A stretch of DNA of 64,000 bases. Origin: Bacillota bacterium. GTDB taxonomy: Bacteria > Bacillota > Clostridia > Acetivibrionales > DSM-1351. Shown here in pieces: positions 35,416-45,500 of this stretch; positions within the stretch are counted from its first letter, which is position 1; each line of letters begins with the position of its first letter. A program made the translations under genes and the position numbers. The notes beneath the pieces are model-generated. The model was given only the letters and a program-made list of their open reading frames with translations. It ran no database searches and had not been told where the DNA came from. The DNA lies in NCBI GenBank assembly GCA_023392075.1, contig JAEVZU010000151.1, forward strand, positions 48,899 through 112,898, in the 5' to 3' direction.

Positions 35416-35713
35416 ATGATGGATAACAAAATAAAACAAAAATACTGGCGGTCATGGAACCTGGACCGCGATACTGTCAAGTATATTGCTGAGAGAAAGT
35501 GTCCAGGGCAGATTTTTTATAAATAGTCATGTGATTAAAGCATATATTACCGTAGTTGCCTTACACGGTTTATGGGATGGACTTCCCCTGGTCATTAACT
35601 ATATTTTCCCTTCGGCCTATTCGGTCCTGATAGGTCAGTTAATATTAGGGACAGTGGGATTATTTATTCTCTACAGGCGTTGGCAGGACTCAAAACTGGA
35701 GTTTAGAACTTAG
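35416..35713 (+). pseudogene. Decayed gene fragment, PrsW-like C-terminus
   Basis: ATG 35416 with AGGTGAT in front opens a frame of about 36 codons (MMDNKIKQKYWRSWN, then LDRDTVKYIAERK) that stops at a TAG. A second frame overlaps it and reads HVIKAYITVVALHGLWDGLP then two hydrophobic stretches and RRWQDSK. The ALHGLWD motif and final helix resemble the last metal-binding motif of PrsW-family intramembrane proteases. Neither part is complete, so this looks like an internally deleted, frameshifted gene. The first half is not recognised. Confidence 0.55.
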
Positions 35714-35858
35714 GATTGACTTAAATTTAATCGGGATATAATAGTGCTCCAATACCAACTTCAATAAATGTACTGCTTATAAAGTACAAACCTGAAATTG
35801 TATAACAATTGTGCTTTACCCACAATATCAAGCTTGTACTTTAAATTAAGCTCTTTTG

Positions 35859-36335
35859 TTATTTTTGGTCATGACAAACCATGTCTATGACAATTGCCAG
35901 GGCTAAACCGACTACCTGGTCCTGTCCGTCATCAATTTCCACACCATATGTATCCGACATTGAGAAAAACTTCTTTGATATCATGGCAACAACCGTGTTA
36001 CCATTTCTTATTGTAAATTCATGTCCGGTGAAATTTCCGTCTACTGTGAAATTGCCACTGGTACTGTCAATAGTAAAATTATTTTTTAATAATGAAAACT
36101 TTTTCTTAACAGTGGCAATTTCCTGTCCGGAAATTAATATTTTATATTCAGGCATAAACTTTAAAAGTTTTTGTTCAATATTGCAGAGTTCGTTGCCTGA
36201 CAAGTCCAATATTTTGAGCTTCTTGCCAATTGATAATAGCTGGCTCTTAACTGAATAAACATCCTCTCCGGCATCATTCTTGATTTTAAAACCGTCGCCA
36301 AGCGAAAAAATCTTTTGTTTAATTTGGTATTTCAC
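35859..36335 (-). CDS. LURP-one-related (scramblase-fold) protein
   Basis: 158 residues starting at GTG 36335 (GGAGGTAGATAAA in front). All-beta, beginning YQIKQKIFSLGDGFKIKNDAG and continuing with a repeating pattern of short strands (YSVKSQLLSIGKKLKILD, GNFTVDGNFTGHEFTI), the LOR/YxjI fold related to Tubby and phospholipid scramblases. Bacterial members are of unknown function, probably membrane-associated. Single gene. Confidence 0.88.
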   Translation of the reverse strand: MKYQIKQKIFSLGDGFKIKNDAGEDVYSVKSQLLSIGKKLKILDLSGNELCNIEQKLLKFMPEYKILISGQEIATVKKKFSLLKNNFTIDSTSGNFTVDGNFTGHEFTIRNGNTVVAMISKKFFSMSDTYGVEIDDGQDQVVGLALAIVIDMVCHDQK

Positions 36336-36608
36336 TTTATCTACCTCCTAAAATTTTTTTTGCTATAGCTATATTATATTATAAAATTTGTTATTTCAAG
36401 TAAAATCGACTTTAAAATGTATATTATTACAAATTCTAAGTTTTCAGTTAATTTAAATAGACAGGTGATTAAAGCCTTCGATTGATTCCAACATTAATAT
36501 AAGCATGATTCTCAGGAAACCGGTGATACTAAAATAGGTTTACTTTATCAAGGCTGTTATCATTTTTTACAGTCTGCCTGGCTGATGGGCAGCGGAATGG
36601 AGCATAGA

Positions 36609-38267
36609 ATGGAACAGGAAACTATTGGAAGTTTTTTATATAATTGCTTAAGCAATGAGGGAATAACCGATATCTTCGGTGTTCCTGGCGATTACAATTT
36701 CTCACTTTTGAATGTCCTGGAGAAATATGGCAGGATTAAGTTTGTCAACTGCTGTAATGAATTAAATGCAGGCTACGCCGCAGATGCATACGCCAGAGTC
36801 AGGGGAATAAGTGCTCTTATAACCACCTTCGGTGTGGGAGAGTTAAGTACCTGTAACGCCATTGCAGGTTCATATTGTGAAAGCATTCCCGTAATCCATA
36901 TCGTAGGCGGACCTAAAACCTCAGTTCAGCAGCAGCATAAGCAGATGCACCACACTCTTCTGGATGGTAATTTTGAAGTTTTCAAAAATCTCTATGGCTT
37001 CATATCCCAATATACCTCCAAAATAACGCCGGAAAACGCGGCCATTGAGATTCCTGCCGCCATTCAAGCTGCAAAGGAATCAAAAAAACCGGTATATCTG
37101 CTCATTGCCACTGATATTGTCAATAAACCGGTTATACAGAGAGATGTAAATATCTCAAAACAGCAGACGAGCCAGCCTTCTCTGCTGTCTGCTGTCCAGC
37201 ATATAAGCCGGATGGTAAATCAATCCCAAAACCCGGTGCTGCTTTCAGGCATGCATGTTTCAAGGTATAATCTTCAGGCTCAGGTTCAACAGCTTGTAGA
37301 AAAAATTAATCTGCCTGTTGCAACTATGATGATGGGAAAGGGTTCCTTTGATGAAAGGCATAAAAACTTTATAGGACTTTACGCGGGCAGTCTTGGAAGT
37401 ACCCAGGTACAAAACATTGTAGAAGCCTCTGACTGCTTGCTGGCAGTAGGCACCAGCTGGTCAGACTACAATACCGGCATATTTACAGCCAGGGTGAACC
37501 CTGTCAATATAATTGATATTCAGCCTGATAAAGTAATTGTTGGCATGGCGGCATATGAAAATGTATTAATTCAAGATATACTGAGTGAACTTCCGGCGAG
37601 GATCAATAAACATATTCCCTCCATTCCGGCTGTCAGCTTTTCATATGATAATGATTACACTCTTATGGAAGAACCTGTAACCGCCAAATATTATTATCCC
37701 AGAATTCAAAAAATGCTCAAGGAAAATGACATCCTGGTTGCAGATGCCGGAACCTTTCAATTCGGAAGTGCTCTGTTTAAGCTGCCCAAGGGTGCGACCT
37801 ATATCACACAGGGAGGCTGGGGCAGTATCGGTTATGGAACTCCTGCCGCTTTCGGCGCATGTGTGGCTGATAAAAACCGGAGAGTTATATTATTCGTAGG
37901 TGACGGTTCAAATCAGATGACTGTCCAGGAGTTCAGCTCCATGCTGGTTAACAATTGCAGACCTATAATATTTTTAGTTAACAATATGGAATATACCATT
38001 GAGAAATATCTTAATTCTGCTCCAAAGCCTGCACAATACAATAATATTGCTGCATGGGATTATGCAAAACTGCTGGAAGCTTTCGGAGGAGATTTCTTTT
38101 CAGTCAAGGTTCACACAAACAGAGAGCTTGATACCGCTATAAAACAGGCAGAAACCTTGTGCAGCCGGAAGCTATGCCTCATTGAGCTGTTTACTCCTCA
38201 AATGGATGCTCCTGAAATAGTTCATAAAATGAAAAGCATAGTAGATCAGGCGGAGAAGCAGATGTGA
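36609..38267 (+). CDS. Thiamine-diphosphate 2-keto acid decarboxylase (pyruvate/indolepyruvate type)
   Basis: About 552 residues from ATG 36609, chosen because GGAG lies six bases upstream and because it places the catalytic residues at Glu51 (CCNELNAGYAADAY) and His114-His115 (MHHTLLDG), the numbers seen in yeast pyruvate decarboxylase. The ThDP motif GDGSNQMTV...VNN and EYTIEKYLN complete the set. It should convert a 2-keto acid to an aldehyde and CO2; substrates could be pyruvate, indolepyruvate, phenylpyruvate or branched-chain keto acids. Decarboxylases of this group are uncommon in clostridia. Monocistronic with terminator. Confidence 0.9.
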   Translation: MEQETIGSFLYNCLSNEGITDIFGVPGDYNFSLLNVLEKYGRIKFVNCCNELNAGYAADAYARVRGISALITTFGVGELSTCNAIAGSYCESIPVIHIVGGPKTSVQQQHKQMHHTLLDGNFEVFKNLYGFISQYTSKITPENAAIEIPAAIQAAKESKKPVYLLIATDIVNKPVIQRDVNISKQQTSQPSLLSAVQHISRMVNQSQNPVLLSGMHVSRYNLQAQVQQLVEKINLPVATMMMGKGSFDERHKNFIGLYAGSLGSTQVQNIVEASDCLLAVGTSWSDYNTGIFTARVNPVNIIDIQPDKVIVGMAAYENVLIQDILSELPARINKHIPSIPAVSFSYDNDYTLMEEPVTAKYYYPRIQKMLKENDILVADAGTFQFGSALFKLPKGATYITQGGWGSIGYGTPAAFGACVADKNRRVILFVGDGSNQMTVQEFSSMLVNNCRPIIFLVNNMEYTIEKYLNSAPKPAQYNNIAAWDYAKLLEAFGGDFFSVKVHTNRELDTAIKQAETLCSRKLCLIELFTPQMDAPEIVHKMKSIVDQAEKQM

Positions 38268-38301
38268 TGTGGACAAGAAATTAAATTCCTATACTCTAAA
38301 A

Positions 38302-38345
38302 AAATCCTCCTACCTGTTATGTGTAAGAGGATTTCTTTATTTTTA
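38302..38345 (+). terminator. Terminator after the keto acid decarboxylase
   Basis: Eight-bp stem (38302-38309 with 38327-38334) followed by CTTTATTTTT. Confidence 0.8.
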
Positions 38346-38359
38346 ATGAAGGTCTTATT

Positions 38360-40330
38360 TTATTGGATTTCGATATAATCCAATTCTGCGTAACCGGCAG
38401 CGCCTTTGCTAAGCTTAATGGTATTGGAACCTGCCTTGAGCGTGACGTTTACTGTCGTACTTCCAAACTGTCCCCAACCGGAAGTGGGCGTGTATGTAAC
38501 AGTGCTTGCAGTTCCGCTGTTCACTGAAAGATTCTGGTTCGAGTTGGCTCCGGTACCGTTGGCATACCGGATCGTCATGGTATAGGTTTTGGCTGCAGCT
38601 GCGTTGACATTGAAGGTTACATAGCTGTCGGAATAATCAATACCGCCGACATATTGGTTATTGGAGGCATTAGAGCCGCTGTAAATACTGGCGTTGTTCA
38701 CAGTTGCACTTTCTGCTTCATACCTGCCGGCGGATGAACCGGAACTTCCCTTGATAAAGGTTATGCTGTTGCCGATGGCACCGATGCCGGAAATGGATAA
38801 TCCGGAATTTGTACCGTTCCACCACTTGGCACCGGGGGATGTAGTGTCGTTGAAGCTGGTTTTATATCCTGCATGGAACAAATCACCATCTGCTCCGCTG
38901 TTCCCATTTCTCTCAAGCTGAAAAAGATTATCCGCCTGTTCAACGGACACAAGGAAATGCTTTGAAGAGGTCATCTGGTTGAAACTGTTGTCTCCATTTT
39001 GGTCTACATGCCAGATAATAAGCCCTTCATCCGGCATATTGGCATACCGGCCGGTCTTTCGTATGTTTTCAATGAGGAAATATTCATTGGATCTTGGACC
39101 CGTCCAGCGATATGCCTGTTGAGCACCGGTGCTGTTGGACGCCGCAGTTACGCTGGTGCCATCAGCCAAGCTGTTTAGATTTGAGATGCTGTTCCAACCT
39201 GAAATGACGTTTCTGCAGTAGGCATCAGGCGGGACAGGATTCTTGTCATCGGTATAGGCCATGAGCGAGTATCTTCCAATACCTGATGAATCCCCGTCAT
39301 AATCATAAAGATCAGGATATCCAAAGATCAAATGACCGTTCTCATGGCAAATGGTATAGATGGAAAGGTCTGTACCGATATTTGACATTTCATATCTTTG
39401 AACATTGACGCCGTCAGCTCTGAAAGGAGTATACAGCGCACCCTGGTGCGGCCATAAGCCTTTGCTCCAGGCTACATCCGGCTCACCTGCATAAAGCGCA
39501 TTTACAGACAAAACATAGCCATCTGAGCCGGTGGTCAGGCTTGCAAAGTTGAAGCCTGTAGAATCAAGCCACTGCAGGGCTTCTGTAACCAGTTCGGCAG
39601 CTCTTGAAGCGAATACGATGTTTGGGTCATTATAGTAAGATTTGGGATGCTTTGCCGTATAAAAGCCTGTGATGGAATTGGTGAAAGTCAGGGTTCCGCC
39701 GGAAACAGAATAGTAATAATCCCTTACAGAGCCGTTGTTGCCATAGCCGGTATAACCTGTCTGGTTGAACAGATTGGTTATATCTGTTTTGGAGACGGTA
39801 CTTTGCTGTTCCGGGAAATTGATCAGGATTGTAAGACCAAGGATATTCCCTGTTGTCTGACTGGCTGGCAGAACAGCAGGACCAGAAGTTTCAGCACTTG
39901 CGATAGAAGCATTTGTACTTGTTTTGTCCAGATTCAGGAGCTTCTTTGTATGCTCCCTCTTTTTTCTAATGGATTCACTGCTGATTTGCTGATGCTTGGA
40001 AAGACTGCCTTTGCCTTGAATACTGATATCTGCTTTGGCAGTTCCCTGGTAAATCACGCCGGAGGGAACAAATTCCGTACCGTCTGCATTGACATCAGCA
40101 TAGTGTATCCAGCCGGTCTTATCATCCATGCAAAGAGTGTAACCATCAATGCTTTCCACATGCTGATAGAATTCATCACCTGTAACCAGTACCTTGACTT
40201 TGGTGCCGTCGGGCTGTGTTAATTGAACTTCCCGATTGATACAGGGGGCAGCGGATACCACCGCTCCAAAGGCCAAAATAGTAATAATCATAATCAAAAT
40301 AGCCAGACTAAGTTTAGATGCTTTCTTCAT
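38360..40330 (-). CDS. Secreted M6-family metalloprotease with C-terminal carbohydrate-binding module
   Basis: 656 residues. Signal peptide (1-27, cleavage near VSAAP), propeptide-like region to about 155, then an M6 (immune inhibitor A) peptidase domain with the zinc site HENGHLIFGYPDLYD (His329, Glu330, His333). The C-terminal 120 residues (YEAESATVNN..., VTFNVNAAAAKTYTMTIRYANG, LDYIEI) form a CBM6/CBM35-type beta-sandwich, which would hold the enzyme on plant or cell-wall polysaccharide. No dockerin or SLH domain, so it is freely secreted. GGGAGG precedes the ATG. A structured leader lies about 80 bases upstream. Confidence 0.93.
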   Translation of the reverse strand: MKKASKLSLAILIMIITILAFGAVVSAAPCINREVQLTQPDGTKVKVLVTGDEFYQHVESIDGYTLCMDDKTGWIHYADVNADGTEFVPSGVIYQGTAKADISIQGKGSLSKHQQISSESIRKKREHTKKLLNLDKTSTNASIASAETSGPAVLPASQTTGNILGLTILINFPEQQSTVSKTDITNLFNQTGYTGYGNNGSVRDYYYSVSGGTLTFTNSITGFYTAKHPKSYYNDPNIVFASRAAELVTEALQWLDSTGFNFASLTTGSDGYVLSVNALYAGEPDVAWSKGLWPHQGALYTPFRADGVNVQRYEMSNIGTDLSIYTICHENGHLIFGYPDLYDYDGDSSGIGRYSLMAYTDDKNPVPPDAYCRNVISGWNSISNLNSLADGTSVTAASNSTGAQQAYRWTGPRSNEYFLIENIRKTGRYANMPDEGLIIWHVDQNGDNSFNQMTSSKHFLVSVEQADNLFQLERNGNSGADGDLFHAGYKTSFNDTTSPGAKWWNGTNSGLSISGIGAIGNSITFIKGSSGSSAGRYEAESATVNNASIYSGSNASNNQYVGGIDYSDSYVTFNVNAAAAKTYTMTIRYANGTGANSNQNLSVNSGTASTVTYTPTSGWGQFGSTTVNVTLKAGSNTIKLSKGAAGYAELDYIEIQ

Positions 40331-40410
40331 AACAATTACCTCCCAAAAATTCGATTATTAGAATATCTGTTCTTCATTACAGTTAATTGTAAATACCATT
40401 TTTAAAATGT

Positions 40411-40509
40411 AGCCGGCGGCTGCCCTCCTTTCCTCCTATAATGGTGATAAGCCCGTAAGCCGGAACTACAGGTAACCTATAGGATCAGCGCAAAAACAAT
40501 TATCCTATA
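40411..40509 (-). promoter_or_regulatory. Structured leader upstream of the M6 protease with alternative pairings
   Basis: On the minus strand, TATAGGAT (40502-40509) can pair with ATCCTATA (40478-40485). The same CCTATAGGT (40475-40483) can instead pair with ACCATTATAGG (40435-40445), enclosing a 6-bp hairpin (40467-40472/40452-40457). The hairpin loop (40458-40466) is complementary to AGCCG near 40417-40421, allowing a pseudoknot. Mutually exclusive helices suggest a switch or sensor of unknown class. No transcript start could be placed. Confidence 0.45.
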
Positions 40510-40756
40510 TATGAATACAGGTATTCTAAACATAACAATTTGAAATAAAAAAATTTATGAGTGTATTTGTTTCAGAAATGTAATGGGGAAATAGTAACTT
40601 CATTTTTGCCGTATTTATTTCTGTTTAAATATTGTATTTTTTACATATTATACCATTATTTCTCGTAATAGAAAGTGGAAAATTTCTAGATTAATTCCAA
40701 TATTTCTATATTACAGTATTTAAAACACGAAAAAACTGTGAATTTCAGCAACAACT

Positions 40757-40803
40757 AATAAGGCCGAAAGAATACCTGATGTGAGTATTCTTTCGGCCTT
40801 ATT
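40757..40803. terminator. Bidirectional terminator after gltD
   Basis: Perfect 19-bp stem (40757-40775 with 40785-40803) 22 bases past the gltD stop; T-rich flanks on the plus side, weaker on the minus side. Confidence 0.8.
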
Positions 40804-40824
40804 AATTTTGTATCTTATTTGTTC

Positions 40825-42312
40825 TTAGCTTCTGATAGTTGTCTTCCCCATAAGGAATTTATCAACTTCTCTTGCTGCCAGCTTTCCTTCCTGGATGGCC
40901 CAAACTACCAAACTCTGGCCTCTTCTCATGTCACCGGCGGTAAATACCTTGTCGGCACTGGTCTGATGTTCTTCAAACTCAGCCTTTATATTGCTTCTCT
41001 GATCTCTTTCCAAACCGAGTTCGTCTGGTATGGTATCTTCCGGTCCAAGGAAACCCATTGCCAGAAGTATCAAATCAGCCTTCCAGACCTTTTCACTGCC
41101 TGGTACGGGCTGCGGACCGAATCTGCCCTGTGCATCCTTACCCCAGATGACTTCCACGGTGTGTACCTCTGTAACCTCTCCCCTATCATTACCGACTATC
41201 TTTGTAGTGTTAATAAGGTAGTTTCTCGGGTCCTTGCCTGCAACAGCGATAGCTTCCTGCTGACCGTAGTCAACTTTCAGCTGCTTTGGCCATTCAGGCC
41301 AGGGATTTGATTTTGGCTCCCTCTCCTTTGGAGGTTCGGGCATTATTTCAAACTGGTAGACACTCTTGCAGCCATGTCTCAAGGATGTGGCCACACAGTC
41401 GGTTCCGGTATCGCCGCCGCCGATGATAATTACATTTTTATCTTTTACGCTGATGTAATTGCCATCCTGGTGTTTTGAATCCAGAAGGCTTTTGGTATTG
41501 GCCTTCAGGAAATCAACCGCAAAGTATATTCCTTTCAGATCACTGCCCGGTACGTTAAGTCCCCTGGCTTTTGTAGCTCCGCCGCAAAGAACCACCGCGT
41601 CATAGCCGTCCACCAGCTTCTGGGCACTGATGTCCTTACCTACTTCCGTGTTTAACACAAATTTGATTCCTGACTCCTTCAGGAGATTTATTCTTCTTTC
41701 GACAATACCCTTGTCGATTTTGATATTTGGTATTCCATACATCAGAAGTCCGCCTGGTCTGTCATTCCTCTCGTAAACCGTAACCTCATGTCCTACATAG
41801 TTCAGATAATATGCAGCCGACAAACCGGAGGGTCCCGAACCTACAACGGCAACTTTCTTTCCTGTAGGACGGCACTTCTTTGTTTCTACCCAACCCTCCG
41901 CAAAGGCTCTTTCAATGATTTCATATTCTATTTCATGTATTGTAACCGACTCCATATTGTAGCCTTCGGTACATGAGCCCTCACAGGGAGCAGGACACAC
42001 TCTGCCTGTAAATTCCGGAAACGGATTTGTTCTGATAAGCCTCTTATAAGCTTCCTTCCACTGTTCCTTGTATACCAGGTCATTCCACTCTGGAATAAGG
42101 TTATGGACAGGGCAGCCGGCAGCCATACCGTTTAAAAGTACTCCTCCATGGCAGAAAGGAATTCCGCAGTTCATACACCTTGCAGCCTGAGTTTTTATCA
42201 CCTCAGGGTCACGCTCGATACGGATCTCATTCCAGTCTCCTATTCTTTCCTCCGGAGGTCTTTTTTTCGGATCTATTCTTTCATATTCTAAAAAACCAGT
42301 AGCTTTTCCCAT
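40825..42312 (-). CDS. gltD: Glutamate synthase small subunit
   Basis: 495 residues. The N-terminal domain carries cysteines for two [4Fe-4S] clusters (CMNCGIPFCH; CPAPCEGSC). Then FAD-binding VAVVGSGPSGLSAAYYL and NAD(P)H-binding VIIIGGGDTGTDCVA. The protein passes electrons from NAD(P)H to the large subunit. Closest to NADPH-GOGAT beta subunits; all cluster ligands are present. AGGAGGATAGT precedes the ATG. It lies 211 bases after gltB, an unusually long gap holding a degenerate leader repeat and two palindromes. Confidence 0.96.
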   Translation of the reverse strand: MGKATGFLEYERIDPKKRPPEERIGDWNEIRIERDPEVIKTQAARCMNCGIPFCHGGVLLNGMAAGCPVHNLIPEWNDLVYKEQWKEAYKRLIRTNPFPEFTGRVCPAPCEGSCTEGYNMESVTIHEIEYEIIERAFAEGWVETKKCRPTGKKVAVVGSGPSGLSAAYYLNYVGHEVTVYERNDRPGGLLMYGIPNIKIDKGIVERRINLLKESGIKFVLNTEVGKDISAQKLVDGYDAVVLCGGATKARGLNVPGSDLKGIYFAVDFLKANTKSLLDSKHQDGNYISVKDKNVIIIGGGDTGTDCVATSLRHGCKSVYQFEIMPEPPKEREPKSNPWPEWPKQLKVDYGQQEAIAVAGKDPRNYLINTTKIVGNDRGEVTEVHTVEVIWGKDAQGRFGPQPVPGSEKVWKADLILLAMGFLGPEDTIPDELGLERDQRSNIKAEFEEHQTSADKVFTAGDMRRGQSLVVWAIQEGKLAAREVDKFLMGKTTIRS

Positions 42313-42426
42313 ACTATCCTCCTATACTATTCCACAAAACACGCAAAGCGGGTTTTGCCTATGCGAGGTGTAATATGGCTTGTTATGCACACATTTACCC
42401 CTCGCATTCACACCTTAATTCTTTAA
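42313..42426 (-). promoter_or_regulatory. Palindromic stretch between gltB and gltD
   Basis: ATGCGAGG (42361-42368) is complementary to CCTCGCAT (42400-42407), and GGTGT/ACACC next to it extends the possible hairpin. A second small hairpin around CGCTTTGCG lies at about 42335-42356. It could modulate the relative expression of gltD, or be processing sites; no terminator T-run follows. Confidence 0.45.
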
Positions 42427-42514
42427 TATGTCCATACCCTGCATTTCGCTCAAAATGCATGTTAGAAATGGCATGGACTCGGTCCACATTTTAATGCTAA
42501 TATTTCTTTCAACC
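42427..42514 (-). repeat. Leader repeat copy D, degenerate (gltB-gltD gap)
   Basis: Minus strand: GGTTGAAAGAAAT at the 5' end, then GTCCATGCC (42470-42478) pairing with GGTATGGAC (42430-42438). GGAGG is lost (GGACC) and no start codon follows directly; gltD has its own ribosome site further on. The C-to-T and G-to-A changes in the two arms keep the stem paired compared with copies B and E. Confidence 0.7.
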
Positions 42515-42523
42515 GTCCATTAA

Positions 42524-45500
42524 TTAATTTTTTAAACTTTCCTGAAATGCAGCCATCAATGCCTCGTCACCTGCTAATCCCTTCCGGTGGGCATTCTCGA
42601 TGTTCTCAAGCATTTTCTTGTAATCCTTTGGTATTATTTTGGTAAACCTCTGTGAATAATTCTTCCAGTCGGCAAGAACCTTTTTACCTAAAGGACTTCC
42701 GGTATATGAAACATGTTTTTCTATCATATCTTTAATATTATTCAGCTCGGAGTCGTTGGTAATCTTCTCGAGCAATACCATGGACTTGTTGCAATATGCT
42801 TCATCAAAGTCCAGGACGTATGCTACACCGCCTGACATACCTGCTGCAAAGTTTCTGCCTGTCATGCCCAGTATTACAACTCTGCCGCCGGTCATGTATT
42901 CACAGCCATGATCTCCCACGCCCTCAACAACGGCCTTGATACCACTGTTTCTTACGCAGAATCTTTCGCCCGCGATACCATTGATGTAAGCTTCACCCTC
43001 AGTTGCACCATAGAAAGCAACATTACCTATAAGGATGTTTTTCTCAGGTTCAAAATCTGAGGCCTTAGGGGGATAAACAATGATTTTTCCGCCGGAAAGG
43101 CCTTTCCCGATATAGTCATTGGAGTCTCCCTCCAATTCAAGAGTCATACCCTTTGGAATAAATGCTCCAAAGCTCTGTCCGGCCGAACCTACGAAGTTCA
43201 GTTTAACGGTATCCTCAGGGAGACCTTTTTCACCGTATCTCTTGGATATTTCACTGCCTACCACGGTACCTACAACTCTATCAACATTCTCAATCCCGAG
43301 CTTGGCTCTGATTGGTTTCTTTTCATCCAGAGCAGGCTTGCACATTCTCAGAAGCTTTTTGATGCCCAGTGACTTATCCATCATGTGGTTCTGCTCCTGC
43401 ATGTTGTATCTGCCTACATCGGCACCTGCATAAGGCTGGTAGAGTACTGCGGACAAATCAAGATGAGATGCTTTCCAATGCTTTACATTATCCTTTGCCT
43501 TCAGTCTGTCTGTACGTCCAACCATTTCATTTATAGTTCTGAAACCCAGTTTTGCCATTATTTCACGCATTTCCTGAGCAATAAATCTCATAAAATTCTC
43601 TACATATTCAGGCTTACCTGAGAAGTTCCTTCTCAGCTGTTCATTCTGGGTAGCTATACCAACAGGACATGTATTGAGATTACATACTCTCATCATTACG
43701 CAGCCCAGTGCTATAAGAGGAGTAGTGGCAAAACCGTATTCCTCTGCACCAAGCAGTGCAGCAACAATTACATCTTTACCTGTAAGCAGCTTTCCATCGG
43801 TTTCAACAACAACCCGGTCTCTTAACTTGTTAAGAACCAAAGTCTGATGAGTTTCTGCAAGCCCAAGCTCCCAGGGGAGACCTGCATTTTTGATACTTGT
43901 CCATGGAGATGCGCCGGTTCCTCCGTCATATCCGCTGACAAGTATTACGTCAGCCTTACCCTTTGCAACACCTGCTGCAATAGTACCAACTCCAACCTCT
44001 GAAACAAGCTTGACATTAATTCTTGCTTTATTGTTGGCATTCTTAAGATCATGAATAAGTTCAGCCAAATCCTCAATTGAGTAAATATCATGATGAGGAG
44101 GCGGTGAGATCAAATCTACACCTGGAGTTGAATGTCTAACCTTTGCTATTTCAGGATAAACCTTACGTCCCGGAAGCTGTCCGCCTTCACCAGGCTTTGC
44201 ACCCTGAGCCATTTTTATCTGTATTTCAACAGCATTTGCAAGGTAGTTGCTGGTAACACCGAAACGTCCCGAAGCAACCTGCTTGATGGCACTCTTTTTG
44301 GAGTCTCCGTTTGCCAACACCCTGAATCTCTCGGGATCTTCTCCCCCTTCACCGGTATTGCTCTTTCCGCCCAGTCTGTTCATGGCGACAGCCAGACATT
44401 CATGAGCTTCCTTACTTATGGAACCGTAGGACATGGCACCTGTCTTAAATCTTTTAACGATTGAGTCGACTGATTCAACCTCTTCGACAGGAATTGTATC
44501 TCCTATATTATAGTTAAATTCAAGTATACTTCTTAATGTAATGATTTCCTCTTCATTTATCTTTTTGGAATATTTCTTGAAGAGCTCGTAATTTCCCTCA
44601 CGGCACGCCTTCTGCAGCATGTATATGGTTTCAGGATTATACATGTGAACTTCACCGTCATCTTTTGACTGGAAGGTTCCGCCCACTTCAAGAGTGTCGC
44701 TGTAAGGAGACTCAACATAAGCACTGTCATGCCTCATCTGATTTTCCATGGCAATCTCATCTATGCCGATACCTTCAAGTCTGGAGGGTGTGAGGGTGAA
44801 GTACTTGTCAATTAAATCCTTTCTGAGACCAACAGCCTCAAATATCTGTGCCCCATGATAACTGCGTATTGTAGAAATACCCATTTTGGTGAGTACCTTC
44901 AGGACGCCTTTAACAGTGCCTTTAATAAAGTTCTTCTTGGCCTCTTCATAGGTCAGCGAACCAAGCAGGCCCTTCTCTGAAAGATCCTTAATTGTTTCAT
45001 AAGCCAGATATGGGTTTATGGCAGTTACACCGTAACCTATAAGAGTACAGAAATGGTGTACTTCTCTTGGCTCTCCGGATTCAAGCACGATACCAACACT
45101 TGTCCTGATCTCTTTTCTTATCAAATGGTGGTGAAGTCCAGAAGATGCCAATAAAGCCGGTATTGCAGCAAACTCCCTGTCCACGCCCCTGTCTGAAAGA
45201 ACAATAATATTGGAACCTTCACTTATAGCCTTATCAGCTTCCTTGAATATTCTTTTCAAGGCTTTTTCCATTGCCATTGGGCCTTCCGCCACTTTATATA
45301 GCACCGAAATTGTAGCTGCCTTGAATTTTTCATTATTTAAATTCTTTAGAGTATTGAGCTGTTCATTTGTCAAAACGGGGTGTTCAAGGAAGATACTTCC
45401 CGTCTTTTGCTGGTCGGGATCAAGCAGGTTTCCTGCTGTTCCCAGCAATATGCTGCTGGAGGTTACTATTTCCTCTCTGATACCGTCTATAGGAGGATTT

